64,000 bases of DNA from Planctomyces sp. (lineage in GTDB: Bacteria; Planctomycetota; Planctomycetia; Planctomycetales; Planctomycetaceae): positions 62,001 through 126,000 of the forward strand of contig JAEUIH010000003.1 of assembly GCA_016795105.1 (NCBI GenBank), given 5' to 3'. This document shows positions 21,101 through 30,885 of this stretch, in pieces. The notes under the pieces were generated by a model that was not told the origin of the DNA, did not search any database, and saw only the letters and a program-made list of their open reading frames with translations. The position numbers were made by a program, and so were the translations under genes. Numbering within the stretch: the first letter of the stretch is position 1; each line of letters begins with the position of its first letter.

Positions 21101-22717
21101 CTACTTCACCTGACCGTCTTGTGTCGGGAGCGGTTGAACGACGTTGAGCACGGGGAACTCAGAGCCGTTGCTGATTCGGTCGTCGAAGAAGTTCCATGTC
21201 ACGAGTCCATCAGAAGATTCCGGTTCAAGCAGCCATGCGGCAAGTCGACCCAGAGGTTGTGCCGTGCGGACGACAATTGTGTTTGCGGGGAGTTCTCGAA
21301 TCTCTCGAGTTTCGGCTGTTTCGAGCTTAACGAGATTGTGCTTCTGGAATGGACGAGGGCTCTGGGTCAGCGATTCGATTGTTCGAACAGAGACCTCTGT
21401 CCGAAGAGGTTTGTTGAGGACTTCCAGTTGCAATCCATGATTCTTCAGGTTCTGCACGACCTGTTCACTGGGGTTGGGAATTGCATAAGCAAACGGGAGC
21501 TGGACTTCCCTGGTTGGCTGATAGTCGCCCCAGTACTCGACCTCATAGTCTTTTGGTTCTTCAGAATCGGGAGCTCGACCAAGCACTGTAACGCTGTGAT
21601 GGAAGGGTCTCATCACTGCGTTGAGTGCGAGAGTTTGAGCGGAGGGAGTCTCTCCGGATTTCATTGATCGAGACTCGATCGACATCAGGAGCTCTTTGAT
21701 TCTCCCGGAATGAGCGATCGTGGATTCGAGGCACTGTCGGACAAATTCCTTTGAGACGGTGACGCGCGTCCTGTAGTCGGCGTAGCTGTACGATTCTGCG
21801 AGAATTCCAATTCGCCCTCGAAGTCCCAGATATTCGGTGCTATATCGTGGTTCAAAGCCGTAGGACTCCCATCGTTTGTGATCTTTCGAGAAATTGCCGT
21901 AGTAAAACGTGTCAAAGCCAGCTGTCGTCATGCGTGATGTGACATCCGGAATCATTTGCTGTCGGAGGAAGTCACGAAGTTCCGGCGGGCTGGCGGGGTT
22001 ATGGGGGATGTCGTAAGTCAGCGGATATCGATGAATTGATCCGTTGGTCGTATGACAATCGATCAGTACTTCAGGGTTCCAGTGATTGATCAGCGAGACC
22101 AGAGCTCGAGACTCCGGTGACTCAAGCTTGATGAAGTCTCGATTCAGATCAAAGCCCTGTGCCGTTTCGCGTCGCCCCATTCCTCGAATTGGGCCGATCT
22201 GACCCGGGCGATTGTCTTCCGACATCTGGTCATTGCCATCAGCGTTGTAGTTGGGCACGATGATGACCACGAGTTCTTTCAGCCATGGGTGGTCTGTTGT
22301 CAGTGTGAGTTCTCGTGCGAGCATCAGCAACGCTTCTTTGCCATCGCACTCTCCGCTGTGAATATTGCCCAGCAGGAGCACTGTCAGGCGATCATCGTTT
22401 GGTCGGTCCGAGACGGGAGGATTCGCGCACAGAATCGCGGACATGGGCTGATCGAGCGATGTTCGGCCAAATTCGAAATGTTGAACATGATCTGCTCGCC
22501 CATCACATTCAATCAGAAATCGATGAACGTCGGCCGATGTGCATGTTGCTTCGTAGTTGCTGGCCTCAGCCACGGTGAGAAGTTCGTTAGGGATGAGGAT
22601 TGTGTCCTGAGCGCAGAGATCAGATGAGACCTGTGCAAACAGATGCCCGGTCAATAACCAGATGCACAAGCAGGAAGGAAACGAATGAGAGAGAAAAGGC
22701 CGAATGGGAGACTTCAT
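21101..22717 (-). CDS. Exported M14-family zinc carboxypeptidase
   Basis: 538 residues with an N-terminal signal (LCIWLLTGHLFAQ). Zinc ligands are His and Glu of HSGECDGKE (HxxE) and His of IDCHTTNGS; the catalytic Glu is in GILAESYSYA; the substrate-binding Arg is in FDLNRDF. These are the full M14 set. The C-terminal 200 residues carry an extra beta-rich region containing two RTEVSV/VVRTA-like strands. Probably a periplasmic peptidase, perhaps of peptidoglycan-like or dietary peptides. Divergent from the S9 peptidase, sharing a 217-bp promoter region. Confidence 0.88.
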   Translation of the reverse strand: MKSPIRPFLSHSFPSCLCIWLLTGHLFAQVSSDLCAQDTILIPNELLTVAEASNYEATCTSADVHRFLIECDGRADHVQHFEFGRTSLDQPMSAILCANPPVSDRPNDDRLTVLLLGNIHSGECDGKEALLMLARELTLTTDHPWLKELVVIIVPNYNADGNDQMSEDNRPGQIGPIRGMGRRETAQGFDLNRDFIKLESPESRALVSLINHWNPEVLIDCHTTNGSIHRYPLTYDIPHNPASPPELRDFLRQQMIPDVTSRMTTAGFDTFYYGNFSKDHKRWESYGFEPRYSTEYLGLRGRIGILAESYSYADYRTRVTVSKEFVRQCLESTIAHSGRIKELLMSIESRSMKSGETPSAQTLALNAVMRPFHHSVTVLGRAPDSEEPKDYEVEYWGDYQPTREVQLPFAYAIPNPSEQVVQNLKNHGLQLEVLNKPLRTEVSVRTIESLTQSPRPFQKHNLVKLETAETREIRELPANTIVVRTAQPLGRLAAWLLEPESSDGLVTWNFFDDRISNGSEFPVLNVVQPLPTQDGQVK

Positions 22718-22934
22718 CGGTTCCTCGAAACAAGAGCTACAGGGACGATAATTCGGTATTGGCAGGATTGTAGTACTGAGGCACCGGAATGGCAGTCGTG
22801 GGTGGAGGTGCGTTCAATTCATCGGGTTGTATGCGAGCGTGGGAGACGCTAAGTTGCATTCAGAGATCGGTCGCGCGACGTTGGTTCGCGTCGATTTCCT
22901 GGTACTGTCAATTTTCTGCCGGAGTTCGCTTCTC

Positions 22935-25127
22935 ATGTCAGATTTTCGTTTGTTCCTGAGTGGTCTCATGATTTTCGCGGTGATCACGGGCACCGGCAAC
23001 GCTCAGGTCAGGGTTCAGGTAGAGCAGGTTCAGATCAAGGCGAAAACAGCAGTGACAAAACGCGTCATGACGGTTGAAGATTTGTTTCGATTCCAGCGAG
23101 TTTCGGACCCGCAGGTGAGTCCTGATGGCAGGCACGTTGTTTACGCGGTTTCGGAGATTACTGACTCAAAGGCGAACAAGTCCGTTTCACGACTTTGGAT
23201 TGTTCCCTCTGATGGATCGGCGGCCCCCCGAATGCTGACCAATTCGGCCGCCAAAGACAATCACCCACGCTGGTCTCCGGATGGTCGCTGGATTTTGTTT
23301 GAATCGTCTCGATCGGGGAGTGGACAGCTCTGGGTGATCTCAACTGAAGGCGGGGAAGCTCAGCAACTGACTCGGATCAGCACTGATGCTTCATCTGGTA
23401 CCTGGTCACCGGATGGAAAGCACATTGCATTTGTGTCGGCTGTTTACCCGGAGTTTTCAGAGAAGCCGTTTGCGGAGAGTGATGCTGCCAATAAGAAGAA
23501 GGCCGAAGAGATTGCAGCGTCACCCATCAAGGCTAAGGTGTTTACGAAGCTCTTTTATCGGCACTGGGACAGTTATGTTGAAGACAAGCGTCAGCATTTG
23601 TTTGTCATTGATGTCGCGCCGGCACCTCAGGGTGGATTGACGGCGAGTGAACCGAGAGACGTAACTCCCGGCGATCGCGATGCAAATCCGACCTCATCGA
23701 CTTTCTCAGCCGGAGCCGACTTCAGCTTCTCACCAGACGGTACTCATCTGATCTTTACAGCAGTGCCCGCGGAAGCGGAAGCCTGGAGTACGAATCACGA
23801 CCTGTGTCGTGTTCCCATCAGTGGCGGAACGACTGAATGGGAAGCGTTGACGGGATCAAACCTGGCTGCCGACGGCCTTCCGGTTGTTTCGCCGGATGGA
23901 AAGATGCTTGCATGGAGAAGTCAGAGGAAGCCTGGATATGAGGCTGATCGCTGGGAAGTGATGCTTGGAAAGATCTCCCCGGACGGCAAGCTACTTAGTA
24001 TGCCGGTTTCACTGACCAGTGAGCTCGATCTGTCTTTTGATGAAATTGTCTGGCGTGGGACAGATCGCCTTTTGCTGTCAGCTGAATCCGAAGGCGGAAA
24101 GCCTGTTTATCAGCTTGCGGTTTCGAAGCCGAATGTCATTGAACAGGCGATGACGGTTGGAACCACATCATCAATGACTCTGTCGACTGACGGAAAAGTG
24201 CTGATCTGCGGTAATGCGAGGATGACGTACCCGACAGAGGTGTTTCGAATTACCCTGATGGACGAATTCACAAAGACACAGGCTCCTGGGCTGAACCTTT
24301 CGCACGCAAACGATGGGTTGCTTGCTGAACTGGATCTGCCACAACCTGAAAGTATCAAAGTTGAGGGTGCCGATGGCGATCCGATGCAAATGTGGATTTT
24401 GAAGCCACCCGGATTTGATGCAAATCAGAAGTGGGCACTGGGTTATCTTGTTCACGGTGGACCACAGGGTGCGTGGGCTGACAGCTGGAGTTTTCGCTGG
24501 AATCCTCAAATCTGGGCAGCTCAGGGTTACGTCGTTGCAGCGCCGAATCCTCGAGGCAGTACAGGATTTGGTCAGAAGTACACAGATCAGATCAGCGGTG
24601 ACTGGGGTGGTCGTTGCTATGAAGACCTGATGGCGGGACTTGCACACATGGAGAAGCAGCCATGGGTCGATACCGATCGGATGTTCTCCGCCGGTGCATC
24701 ATTCGGCGGCTATATGATGAACTGGTTCCAGGGCAAGACAACGAAGTTTAAAACACTTGTGACTCACTGCGGCGTGTATAACTTTGACAGTATGTACGCC
24801 ACAACGGAAGAGCTGTGGTTCGATGAGTACGAACACGGTGGTCCTCCGTGGGGACCAAACCGTGAATCGTATGAAAAGCATTCTCCACATCGACTGGCGG
24901 CCAGCTTCAAAACGCCGATGCTGATCATCCATAACGACCTTGACTTCCGAGTTCCGGTCAGTGAAGGGCATCAGCTGTTTACCACACTGCAGCGTCTGGG
25001 TGTGCCCAGCAGGTTTATCAATTTTCCGGATGAAGGTCACTGGGTCACAAAGCCAGCGAACAGTCGGTTCTGGCACAACGAAATCTTTACGTGGCTGCGC
25101 GAGTACTGTCCTCCCGGGACACGTTAA
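22935..25127 (+). CDS. S9-family prolyl oligopeptidase / acylaminoacyl peptidase, exported
   Basis: 730 residues from ATG 22935 (GGAG upstream and a signal peptide ending at GNAQ); the frame is open from 22827. An N-terminal beta-propeller with TolB/WD-like repeats (VSPDGRHVVY, WSPDGRWILF, WSPDGKHIAF, FSPDGTHLIF) precedes an alpha/beta hydrolase domain. The triad is Ser in GASFGGYMMNW, Asp in HNDLDFRVP and His in FPDEGHWV. Degrades oligopeptides, probably in the periplasm, and may work with the neighbouring M14 peptidase in peptide use. It ends 21 bp from the convergent PycTM-like gene. Confidence 0.93.
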   Translation: MSDFRLFLSGLMIFAVITGTGNAQVRVQVEQVQIKAKTAVTKRVMTVEDLFRFQRVSDPQVSPDGRHVVYAVSEITDSKANKSVSRLWIVPSDGSAAPRMLTNSAAKDNHPRWSPDGRWILFESSRSGSGQLWVISTEGGEAQQLTRISTDASSGTWSPDGKHIAFVSAVYPEFSEKPFAESDAANKKKAEEIAASPIKAKVFTKLFYRHWDSYVEDKRQHLFVIDVAPAPQGGLTASEPRDVTPGDRDANPTSSTFSAGADFSFSPDGTHLIFTAVPAEAEAWSTNHDLCRVPISGGTTEWEALTGSNLAADGLPVVSPDGKMLAWRSQRKPGYEADRWEVMLGKISPDGKLLSMPVSLTSELDLSFDEIVWRGTDRLLLSAESEGGKPVYQLAVSKPNVIEQAMTVGTTSSMTLSTDGKVLICGNARMTYPTEVFRITLMDEFTKTQAPGLNLSHANDGLLAELDLPQPESIKVEGADGDPMQMWILKPPGFDANQKWALGYLVHGGPQGAWADSWSFRWNPQIWAAQGYVVAAPNPRGSTGFGQKYTDQISGDWGGRCYEDLMAGLAHMEKQPWVDTDRMFSAGASFGGYMMNWFQGKTTKFKTLVTHCGVYNFDSMYATTEELWFDEYEHGGPPWGPNRESYEKHSPHRLAASFKTPMLIIHNDLDFRVPVSEGHQLFTTLQRLGVPSRFINFPDEGHWVTKPANSRFWHNEIFTWLREYCPPGTR

Positions 25128-25148
25128 CAGTATTCGATGTGCGATTGC

Positions 25149-25784
25149 TCAGAATTGGATGGCAACCAGGTACAGCAGAGCAACGAGTGCGCTGGCGCCC
25201 ATCAGTCGAATGGAAGTGGTGACGTGTCGATACTTCGAACCAGAGATGTGTGAATCGATGAGGAGACAGGCGGCCACTTCTTTACGAAGACCGCCATCTC
25301 CCATTCGTTCGACTTCGTCAATGAAGCGATCCGAGTCATTGAGCGAAAATTCAACGCAGATGGCAGCGGGGTGAAAGTGTGAGCTTTTCCCCAGCGCCGG
25401 ATGTTTGCCTTTCTGGCGAAACGGAAGAATGCACCGAAAGGCAAAGATTCCTGAAAGAACGACAAGCAGCAGCCAGACCGCGAACAGGGCAGAGACCATA
25501 ATCGTCCACCACTGTGTTGGGTGAATAGCAGGATCTTCGTCCAGGTAACTCTTCAGGGTCGGGATGACGAGACCAGCAACGGCACCACCAACTGTGAGTA
25601 CAACCGCTGCTTTTGCATCGGCAAAGCGAATCCATTCTGCGATGACGTGGTAGCCTTCAATCAGGTTCGCGGTTTCCAGATTTGACGCGACAACGCTGCT
25701 GGCTGGCGAAGTTTCCGCCGGCGATGATGTCGTCAACGTGGCCGGTGTTCGGTCGGCTGGACGCGGCTGCTGTTGATTCGTCAT
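25149..25784 (-). CDS. Pycsar-effector-like (PycTM/DUF5706) membrane protein
   Basis: About 211 residues; start uncertain (ATG 25784 or TTG 25802). A Pro/Thr/Ser-rich cytosolic tail is followed by the block AEWIRFADAKAAVVLTVGG, which matches the conserved N-terminal helix of Pycsar effector membrane proteins, then helices at about TVGGAVAGLVIPTL and WWTIMVSALFAVWLLLVVL, a cytosolic middle and a final helix LMGASALVALLYLVAIQF. Known PycTM effectors disrupt the inner membrane when a cyclic nucleotide made by a neighbouring PycC cyclase binds. No cyclase is adjacent here, so a housekeeping or unlinked role is possible. Family assignment is by motif memory. Confidence 0.65.
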   Translation of the reverse strand: MTNQQQPRPADRTPATLTTSSPAETSPASSVVASNLETANLIEGYHVIAEWIRFADAKAAVVLTVGGAVAGLVIPTLKSYLDEDPAIHPTQWWTIMVSALFAVWLLLVVLSGIFAFRCILPFRQKGKHPALGKSSHFHPAAICVEFSLNDSDRFIDEVERMGDGGLRKEVAACLLIDSHISGSKYRHVTTSIRLMGASALVALLYLVAIQF

Positions 25785-25986
25785 AACGAGGATACTCTTC
25801 AAAAGGGGGTTTCCGGAATCGCTGTGCGGGAAAGAAGATAGTCAAACTGAACGAATTCGGCCAGACTGTGTCAAAGTTACTGGTGTGGTATCGAGTTGAC
25901 CGTTTGGTCAATGTGGTGTCCAATTCGTGTACACCTGAAGCTCGACCCAATTTTTCGATTTTTAGACAGCTCACGAAATTACCTGC

Positions 25987-28056
25987 ATGACTCAGCGGCA
26001 AATCCTTGTCACTTCAGCACTTCCTTACGCGAATGGCCATATTCATATCGGTCATTTGGTGGAGTACATCCAGACGGACATTTGGGTGAGATTTCAGAAG
26101 CTCCGAGGACACAAATGTCTGTTCGTGTGTGCCGACGACACGCATGGAACAGCCATTATGATCCGTGCGAGGGCGGAGGGTCGTCCGGAGGAGGCGGTCA
26201 TCGCAGACATGAGGGAGGCCCATGTTCGTGACTTCGGGGCTTTCCAGATCGAATTTGATAACTACGGAAGCACGCACAGTCCGGAAAATCGGGCGCTTTG
26301 CCATACCATCTGGCGAGCGATTCGGGATGCAGGCCTCGTCCGGGAGAAAGACGTCCAGCAACTGTATGACCCGGTTGCCGGAACATTTCTGGCAGATCGA
26401 TTTGTGCGTGGAACGTGTCCGAAGTGTGGCGCAGAAGATCAGCCCGGGGACAATTGCAGCAAATGCGGAGCAACGTATTCTCCGTCGGACCTGATCAATC
26501 CGAAGAGTACACTGTCTGGTGCGGTGCCCGAAATCCGAAGTGCGCCGCATCTGTTTATTGAGCTTGAGCAGCTCCACGGGTTTCTGGAAGAATGGAGTCA
26601 GAGTGGCAGGCACCTTCAGCCGGAAGTTGCAAATTACCTGAAGGGCCATTTTTTGGGTGAAACCCTGCGTGACTGGGATGTTTCACGGCCGGCTCCGTAT
26701 TTTGGTTTTGAGATTCCGGACAGCCCCGGACATTATTGGTACGTCTGGTTCGACGCGCCTATTGGCTACATTGCGTCAACTCTGCAGTGGTGTGAGAAGA
26801 ACGGCGAATCACTGGATCATTGGTGGAAGAACCCATCATCAGAGATTCATCATTTTATTGGTAAGGACATCACGTATTTTCATACGCTGTTCTGGCCTGG
26901 TATGCTGAAGACCGCTGGATTCAGTCTGCCTGCGAAGGTTCATATTCATGGATTTCTCACGGTTGGTGGCGAAAAGATGTCGAAGTCCAAAGGGACGTTC
27001 GTCATGGCCTCGGCGTTTCTTCGGCATCTGAATCCTGCTGCCCTTCGCTACTACTATGCAACAAAGCTGGGATCGGGTCTGGATGATATCGATCTGAACC
27101 TCAGTGAGTTTGTAACAAAGGTCAACAGTGACCTTGTCGGCAAGGTTGTGAATCTTGCGTCAAGATGCGCAAGATTCCTCGAAAACAGCAGGTTGTCCGA
27201 ACAGTATCCGGATGACGGTGGGCTGTTTGCGTCGGCTGCAGGTCTTAGCGAGCAAATTGCTGCGTATTACGAAGAGGGCAACTATAACGCAGCGATGAGA
27301 GAGATCATGCTGCTGGCGGATAAAGCCAATCGTTATGTGGACGAAAAGCAGCCATGGGCTCTTCGCAAAGATCCGTCCAAAGGTGAAGAGCTTCGCGAGG
27401 TTTGTACCGTGACGCTTAACCTTTTCCGACAGCTGGTCGTCTACCTCGCACCGGTTCTTCCGGTACTGGCAGAACAAACTGGACAATTGCTTAACCGCCG
27501 AATCGCCCACTGGGATGAAGTTGGCACACCGCTGACAGGAACGACTGTCAGTCCGTTTCAGCACCTCATGCAAAGAATTGAAGAGAAGCAGGTTAATGCC
27601 ATGATTGAAGAGAGTCGTCCGCAGTCGTCAGAAGCAACTCCTGAGCCGGTTCCGGCGACCCCTGCGGGACATCCGGCAGATCGCTGGAATGACAGCGGAG
27701 AAGCGTTGGCGAAAGAGCCACTGGCAGCGGAGTGTACGATTGACGATTTTGTGAAAGTCGACTTACGGGTAGCTCGAATTCTGGAAGCCAACCATGTTCA
27801 GGGAGCTGACAAGCTGCTTCAGCTGACACTGTCTTTGGGTGGTGGAGAAGTTCGCAACGTCTTTGCGGGAATCAAAGCAGCATATGCACCCGAAAGTCTT
27901 GTTGGACGGCTGGTGATCTGCGTTGCAAATCTGAAGCCTCGACAAATGAAGTTTGGGCTCAGTCAGGGGATGGTCTGTGCAAGCGGCAGTGGCGGCAGCG
28001 AAGTCTTCCTGCTTTCACCGGACAGCGGCAGCGTTCCGGGTCAGCGAGTACATTAG
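25987..28056 (+). CDS. metG: Methionyl-tRNA synthetase
   Basis: Class I aminoacyl-tRNA synthetase of 689 residues charging tRNA-Met. The HIGH signature is in [12 protein letters not shown] (14-25); a zinc knuckle has the pairs CPKCG and CSKCG; the KMSKS loop is in [12 protein letters not shown]. The C-terminal EMAP/Trbp111-like tRNA-binding domain starts at [14 protein letters not shown] and ends the protein, as in dimeric MetG. Initiates at ATG 25987. Transcribed divergently from the PycTM-like gene across about 200 bp. Confidence 0.97.
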   Translation: MTQRQILVTSALPYANGHIHIGHLVEYIQTDIWVRFQKLRGHKCLFVCADDTHGTAIMIRARAEGRPEEAVIADMREAHVRDFGAFQIEFDNYGSTHSPENRALCHTIWRAIRDAGLVREKDVQQLYDPVAGTFLADRFVRGTCPKCGAEDQPGDNCSKCGATYSPSDLINPKSTLSGAVPEIRSAPHLFIELEQLHGFLEEWSQSGRHLQPEVANYLKGHFLGETLRDWDVSRPAPYFGFEIPDSPGHYWYVWFDAPIGYIASTLQWCEKNGESLDHWWKNPSSEIHHFIGKDITYFHTLFWPGMLKTAGFSLPAKVHIHGFLTVGGEKMSKSKGTFVMASAFLRHLNPAALRYYYATKLGSGLDDIDLNLSEFVTKVNSDLVGKVVNLASRCARFLENSRLSEQYPDDGGLFASAAGLSEQIAAYYEEGNYNAAMREIMLLADKANRYVDEKQPWALRKDPSKGEELREVCTVTLNLFRQLVVYLAPVLPVLAEQTGQLLNRRIAHWDEVGTPLTGTTVSPFQHLMQRIEEKQVNAMIEESRPQSSEATPEPVPATPAGHPADRWNDSGEALAKEPLAAECTIDDFVKVDLRVARILEANHVQGADKLLQLTLSLGGGEVRNVFAGIKAAYAPESLVGRLVICVANLKPRQMKFGLSQGMVCASGSGGSEVFLLSPDSGSVPGQRVH

Positions 28057-28155
28057 CTGGTTGATGAAGAAGAGATGGCAGAATGAAGCGTCTTCATCCT
28101 GTGGCGGCAATCTGAGTCTGAAATTTGAGTCATTTATCAGAGGCTCAGGAATGGT

Positions 28156-30840
28156 GTGGACTTGGCATTGAGTCAACAACAATCATGGCCGGGCCGAATG
28201 CTCTCGGCAGCGGTATTGATTGTATGCCTGGTGGTGATTCCTTCCGGAGTCAAAGGCAGCTTGTCTTTGGCTCAGGAACCCACCCGCAAGGCTTCCTCTG
28301 CGCCTCAGTCCGAACCCGCACCTGCGGCGAAGAAACCCGACGATGCGCTCATTGATGAGGCTCGGAATCACCTTCGTAACAATCTGCCGGCTGCAGCATC
28401 TCTGGCGAAACAGCGACTTGTTGCAGCGGAACCGCTGACTGCTGCTCAGAGGGCAGAACTGCTTTGGATCGCAGGCAGTGCGTTGTCTATCATGGGAGAT
28501 CATGTAGAAGCGCTGCAGCTGCTTGAAGAAGGTGTTCAGCTGGCAGAAGCTCCTGAACTGATCAAGCTGCGACGAAGGCTGTTGCGTTATGTGGCGGCTT
28601 CGGCTGGTGAAGTTGGGAAGGCTGAACGAGGTGCTGCTGCCGCTCGGGAAGCTCTGTTGATCTCAAAGAAGTTGAATGATTCATCTGACTACGTTGGGCT
28701 GCTTCACAACGAGCTCGCTGGCAATGAAAGTCGGATGGGGAATTTTCAGGTGGCAATCGAGGAGTATCACAAGGCCCTTGAGATCGTCCGTGAGACCGGC
28801 AACGTTCGTCAGAGGTCGATGATTCTGACAAATCTTGCCAATGTGTTTTCTGATCTGAAACAACACAATGAAGCGATCACTTTGCTGACTGAGGCACGCC
28901 AGATTGCTCTCGACAACAAGCTCAATCCTGTACTTGCCGCGTCGGAAGTCGCTCTTGGCAACAGTCATCTGGCCATGAAGAACGTGGTGTATGCCCGGCG
29001 ATTTTATGAGCTCGCCCGTGATCGCTGCGAGCAACCGGGACTGCAGAGTATGCTGGCTGCTGCGGAGGTGGGATTGGGCGATGCAGCCCTTCAACAAAAT
29101 CAGGTTGAAGAAGCGAGAATCCGATTTGAGCGTGCGAATGAGATCTACACGCAGGTTCAGGATCCTTCGGGCGTCATAACGGTTCAGAATCGTCTCGTTG
29201 CATTACGACAAAAGGAAACGGAGGTTTCAGAGGTTCTGAAATCTCTGGAGGAGTCATTGAAGAAAGCCGAAGAGATCGGGGATGTTCCGCTGATGCTGGA
29301 TACGAGCCGTCAGCTGGCGGCTGCATATCAGAATTCGGGAGACTTCAGGAATGCCAGCAGGATGCTGGAAAAGGCCATGGAGCTGCAGCAGGTCGCGTGG
29401 AGCCTTGGACATGCGGAGAAGCTGGCCGAGACGATGAAGCTCCTCGATATGGAGAAAATTGTCCGACTGCAGGACAACGCTCGAATTCAGCAGGAATCTA
29501 TTGCTCGTCAGCGCCAGCGCAATCTGTTTCTGCTGATCGGCCTGCTGGCCTCAATTCTTATGCTGCTGGTGTTGGTGAAAACACTGTCCGACAGAAAGCG
29601 GGCGATTCATCGTCTGCGGAATGCCGAGGCAGAGATTCGTCAGCAGAAGCAGCTTCAAATCGCGATGGAACGTCGTCTTGCAGAGCAGCAGCGGACAGAG
29701 AGTCTGGGGATCATGGCGGCGGGTATCGCCCACGACTTCAACAATCTTTTGACCGCGATTTCCGGGTTTGCGGAAGTTGGTTCAGTCTGTGCTGAAGACG
29801 AACGCACAAGCGATCTTTTTCGTCAGATTACGACTGTCACATTTCAGGCGGCCGATCTCACAACACAGCTTCGACAGTTCATGGGGAAGCCGAATGAAGA
29901 TCGGACAGGTCTCGACCTCAGGCAGGTTGTTGAATCGGCTCGAACTCTTCTGAATTCAGTTGCTCGTCCAAATGCAGTGATCGAGATTGCTGACGGTCAT
30001 GAAACGCTGATTGCTGCAATCGATGATGCCCAGTTTCGGCAGACACTACTGAACCTTGTCACAAATGCTGTTGATTCAGTTCCGGATGAGAATGGGCGCC
30101 TGACGGTTAAGCTCGCCAGCTGCACGTTGTCTGCCGAGGAACTTGAGTCCATGAAAGGGTCTGATCTGGCATCCCCGGGAGAATTCTGTTGTCTGGAAGT
30201 CACCGACAACGGGCCAGGAATTCAGGAAGATGTACTCAAGCGGATTTTCGACCCATATTTTTCCACCAAGGCGGTTGGTCGTGGACTCGGACTTGCCTCT
30301 GTACTTGGGATAACTCGCAGTTGCCGGGGTGCCTTGAAAGTGCTTTCAAAGGCCGGAGAAGGAACAACCTTCAGCGTCTATATTCCCCGAGTGACTCCAT
30401 CAGCAGTTGCTGCGGTCAGTCAGGCTGCATGCCCACCTGAACCATTGCGAAAGATGAACGAGATTCAAGGAGCGATGGTGCTTCTTGTTGATGATGAAGC
30501 ATTGATCCGAAACTCGATCAGCGAAGTTCTGACGGCGGCAGGATATGAGGTCGTGACTGCATCCGATTCATATTCAGCAATGGCCTTAATTCCCAAAATT
30601 GCTGATCGTCTGAATGTTGCGATCGTGGATTATTCTATGCCGGGTGAAACAGGAGTTCGACTTGCAGAGCGTCTGAACGAGCGAATTCCAGGACTTCCGG
30701 TCATCATCTGCAGTGGCTATGCAGCCGAATCAATTCCGACGGGCGAGATCATTCGGAGGTTCCTCCAAAAGCCCTATGTTCCTTCAGAGTTGCTCGACGA
30801 AGTCCGCCGGTGCGTCAATACAGCGACTTTTGCCGAATAA
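28156..30840 (+). CDS. TPR-sensor hybrid histidine kinase with receiver domain
   Basis: 894 residues, GTG start with AGGA upstream. A signal-like helix (residues 15-38) is followed by a long TPR-rich region (about 55-440), a coiled-coil-like stretch, one membrane helix (about 455-475, NLFLLIGLLASILMLLVLV), a HisKA box (GIAHDFNNLLTAISGFAEV, His526), a HATPase domain (NLVTNAVDSV, DNGPGIQED, GRGLGLASVLG) and a C-terminal receiver (VDDEALIRNS, phosphoacceptor Asp825 in VDYSMPG, KPYVPSE). The topology places the TPRs outside the cytoplasm as the sensing domain. No partner response regulator is adjacent; the receiver ends the chain without an output domain. Confidence 0.9.
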   Translation: MDLALSQQQSWPGRMLSAAVLIVCLVVIPSGVKGSLSLAQEPTRKASSAPQSEPAPAAKKPDDALIDEARNHLRNNLPAAASLAKQRLVAAEPLTAAQRAELLWIAGSALSIMGDHVEALQLLEEGVQLAEAPELIKLRRRLLRYVAASAGEVGKAERGAAAAREALLISKKLNDSSDYVGLLHNELAGNESRMGNFQVAIEEYHKALEIVRETGNVRQRSMILTNLANVFSDLKQHNEAITLLTEARQIALDNKLNPVLAASEVALGNSHLAMKNVVYARRFYELARDRCEQPGLQSMLAAAEVGLGDAALQQNQVEEARIRFERANEIYTQVQDPSGVITVQNRLVALRQKETEVSEVLKSLEESLKKAEEIGDVPLMLDTSRQLAAAYQNSGDFRNASRMLEKAMELQQVAWSLGHAEKLAETMKLLDMEKIVRLQDNARIQQESIARQRQRNLFLLIGLLASILMLLVLVKTLSDRKRAIHRLRNAEAEIRQQKQLQIAMERRLAEQQRTESLGIMAAGIAHDFNNLLTAISGFAEVGSVCAEDERTSDLFRQITTVTFQAADLTTQLRQFMGKPNEDRTGLDLRQVVESARTLLNSVARPNAVIEIADGHETLIAAIDDAQFRQTLLNLVTNAVDSVPDENGRLTVKLASCTLSAEELESMKGSDLASPGEFCCLEVTDNGPGIQEDVLKRIFDPYFSTKAVGRGLGLASVLGITRSCRGALKVLSKAGEGTTFSVYIPRVTPSAVAAVSQAACPPEPLRKMNEIQGAMVLLVDDEALIRNSISEVLTAAGYEVVTASDSYSAMALIPKIADRLNVAIVDYSMPGETGVRLAERLNERIPGLPVIICSGYAAESIPTGEIIRRFLQKPYVPSELLDEVRRCVNTATFAE

Positions 30841-30885
30841 AACCGAATCCTTCAGCCTCGATTCATGTTGACTTTGGAGAAGCTG

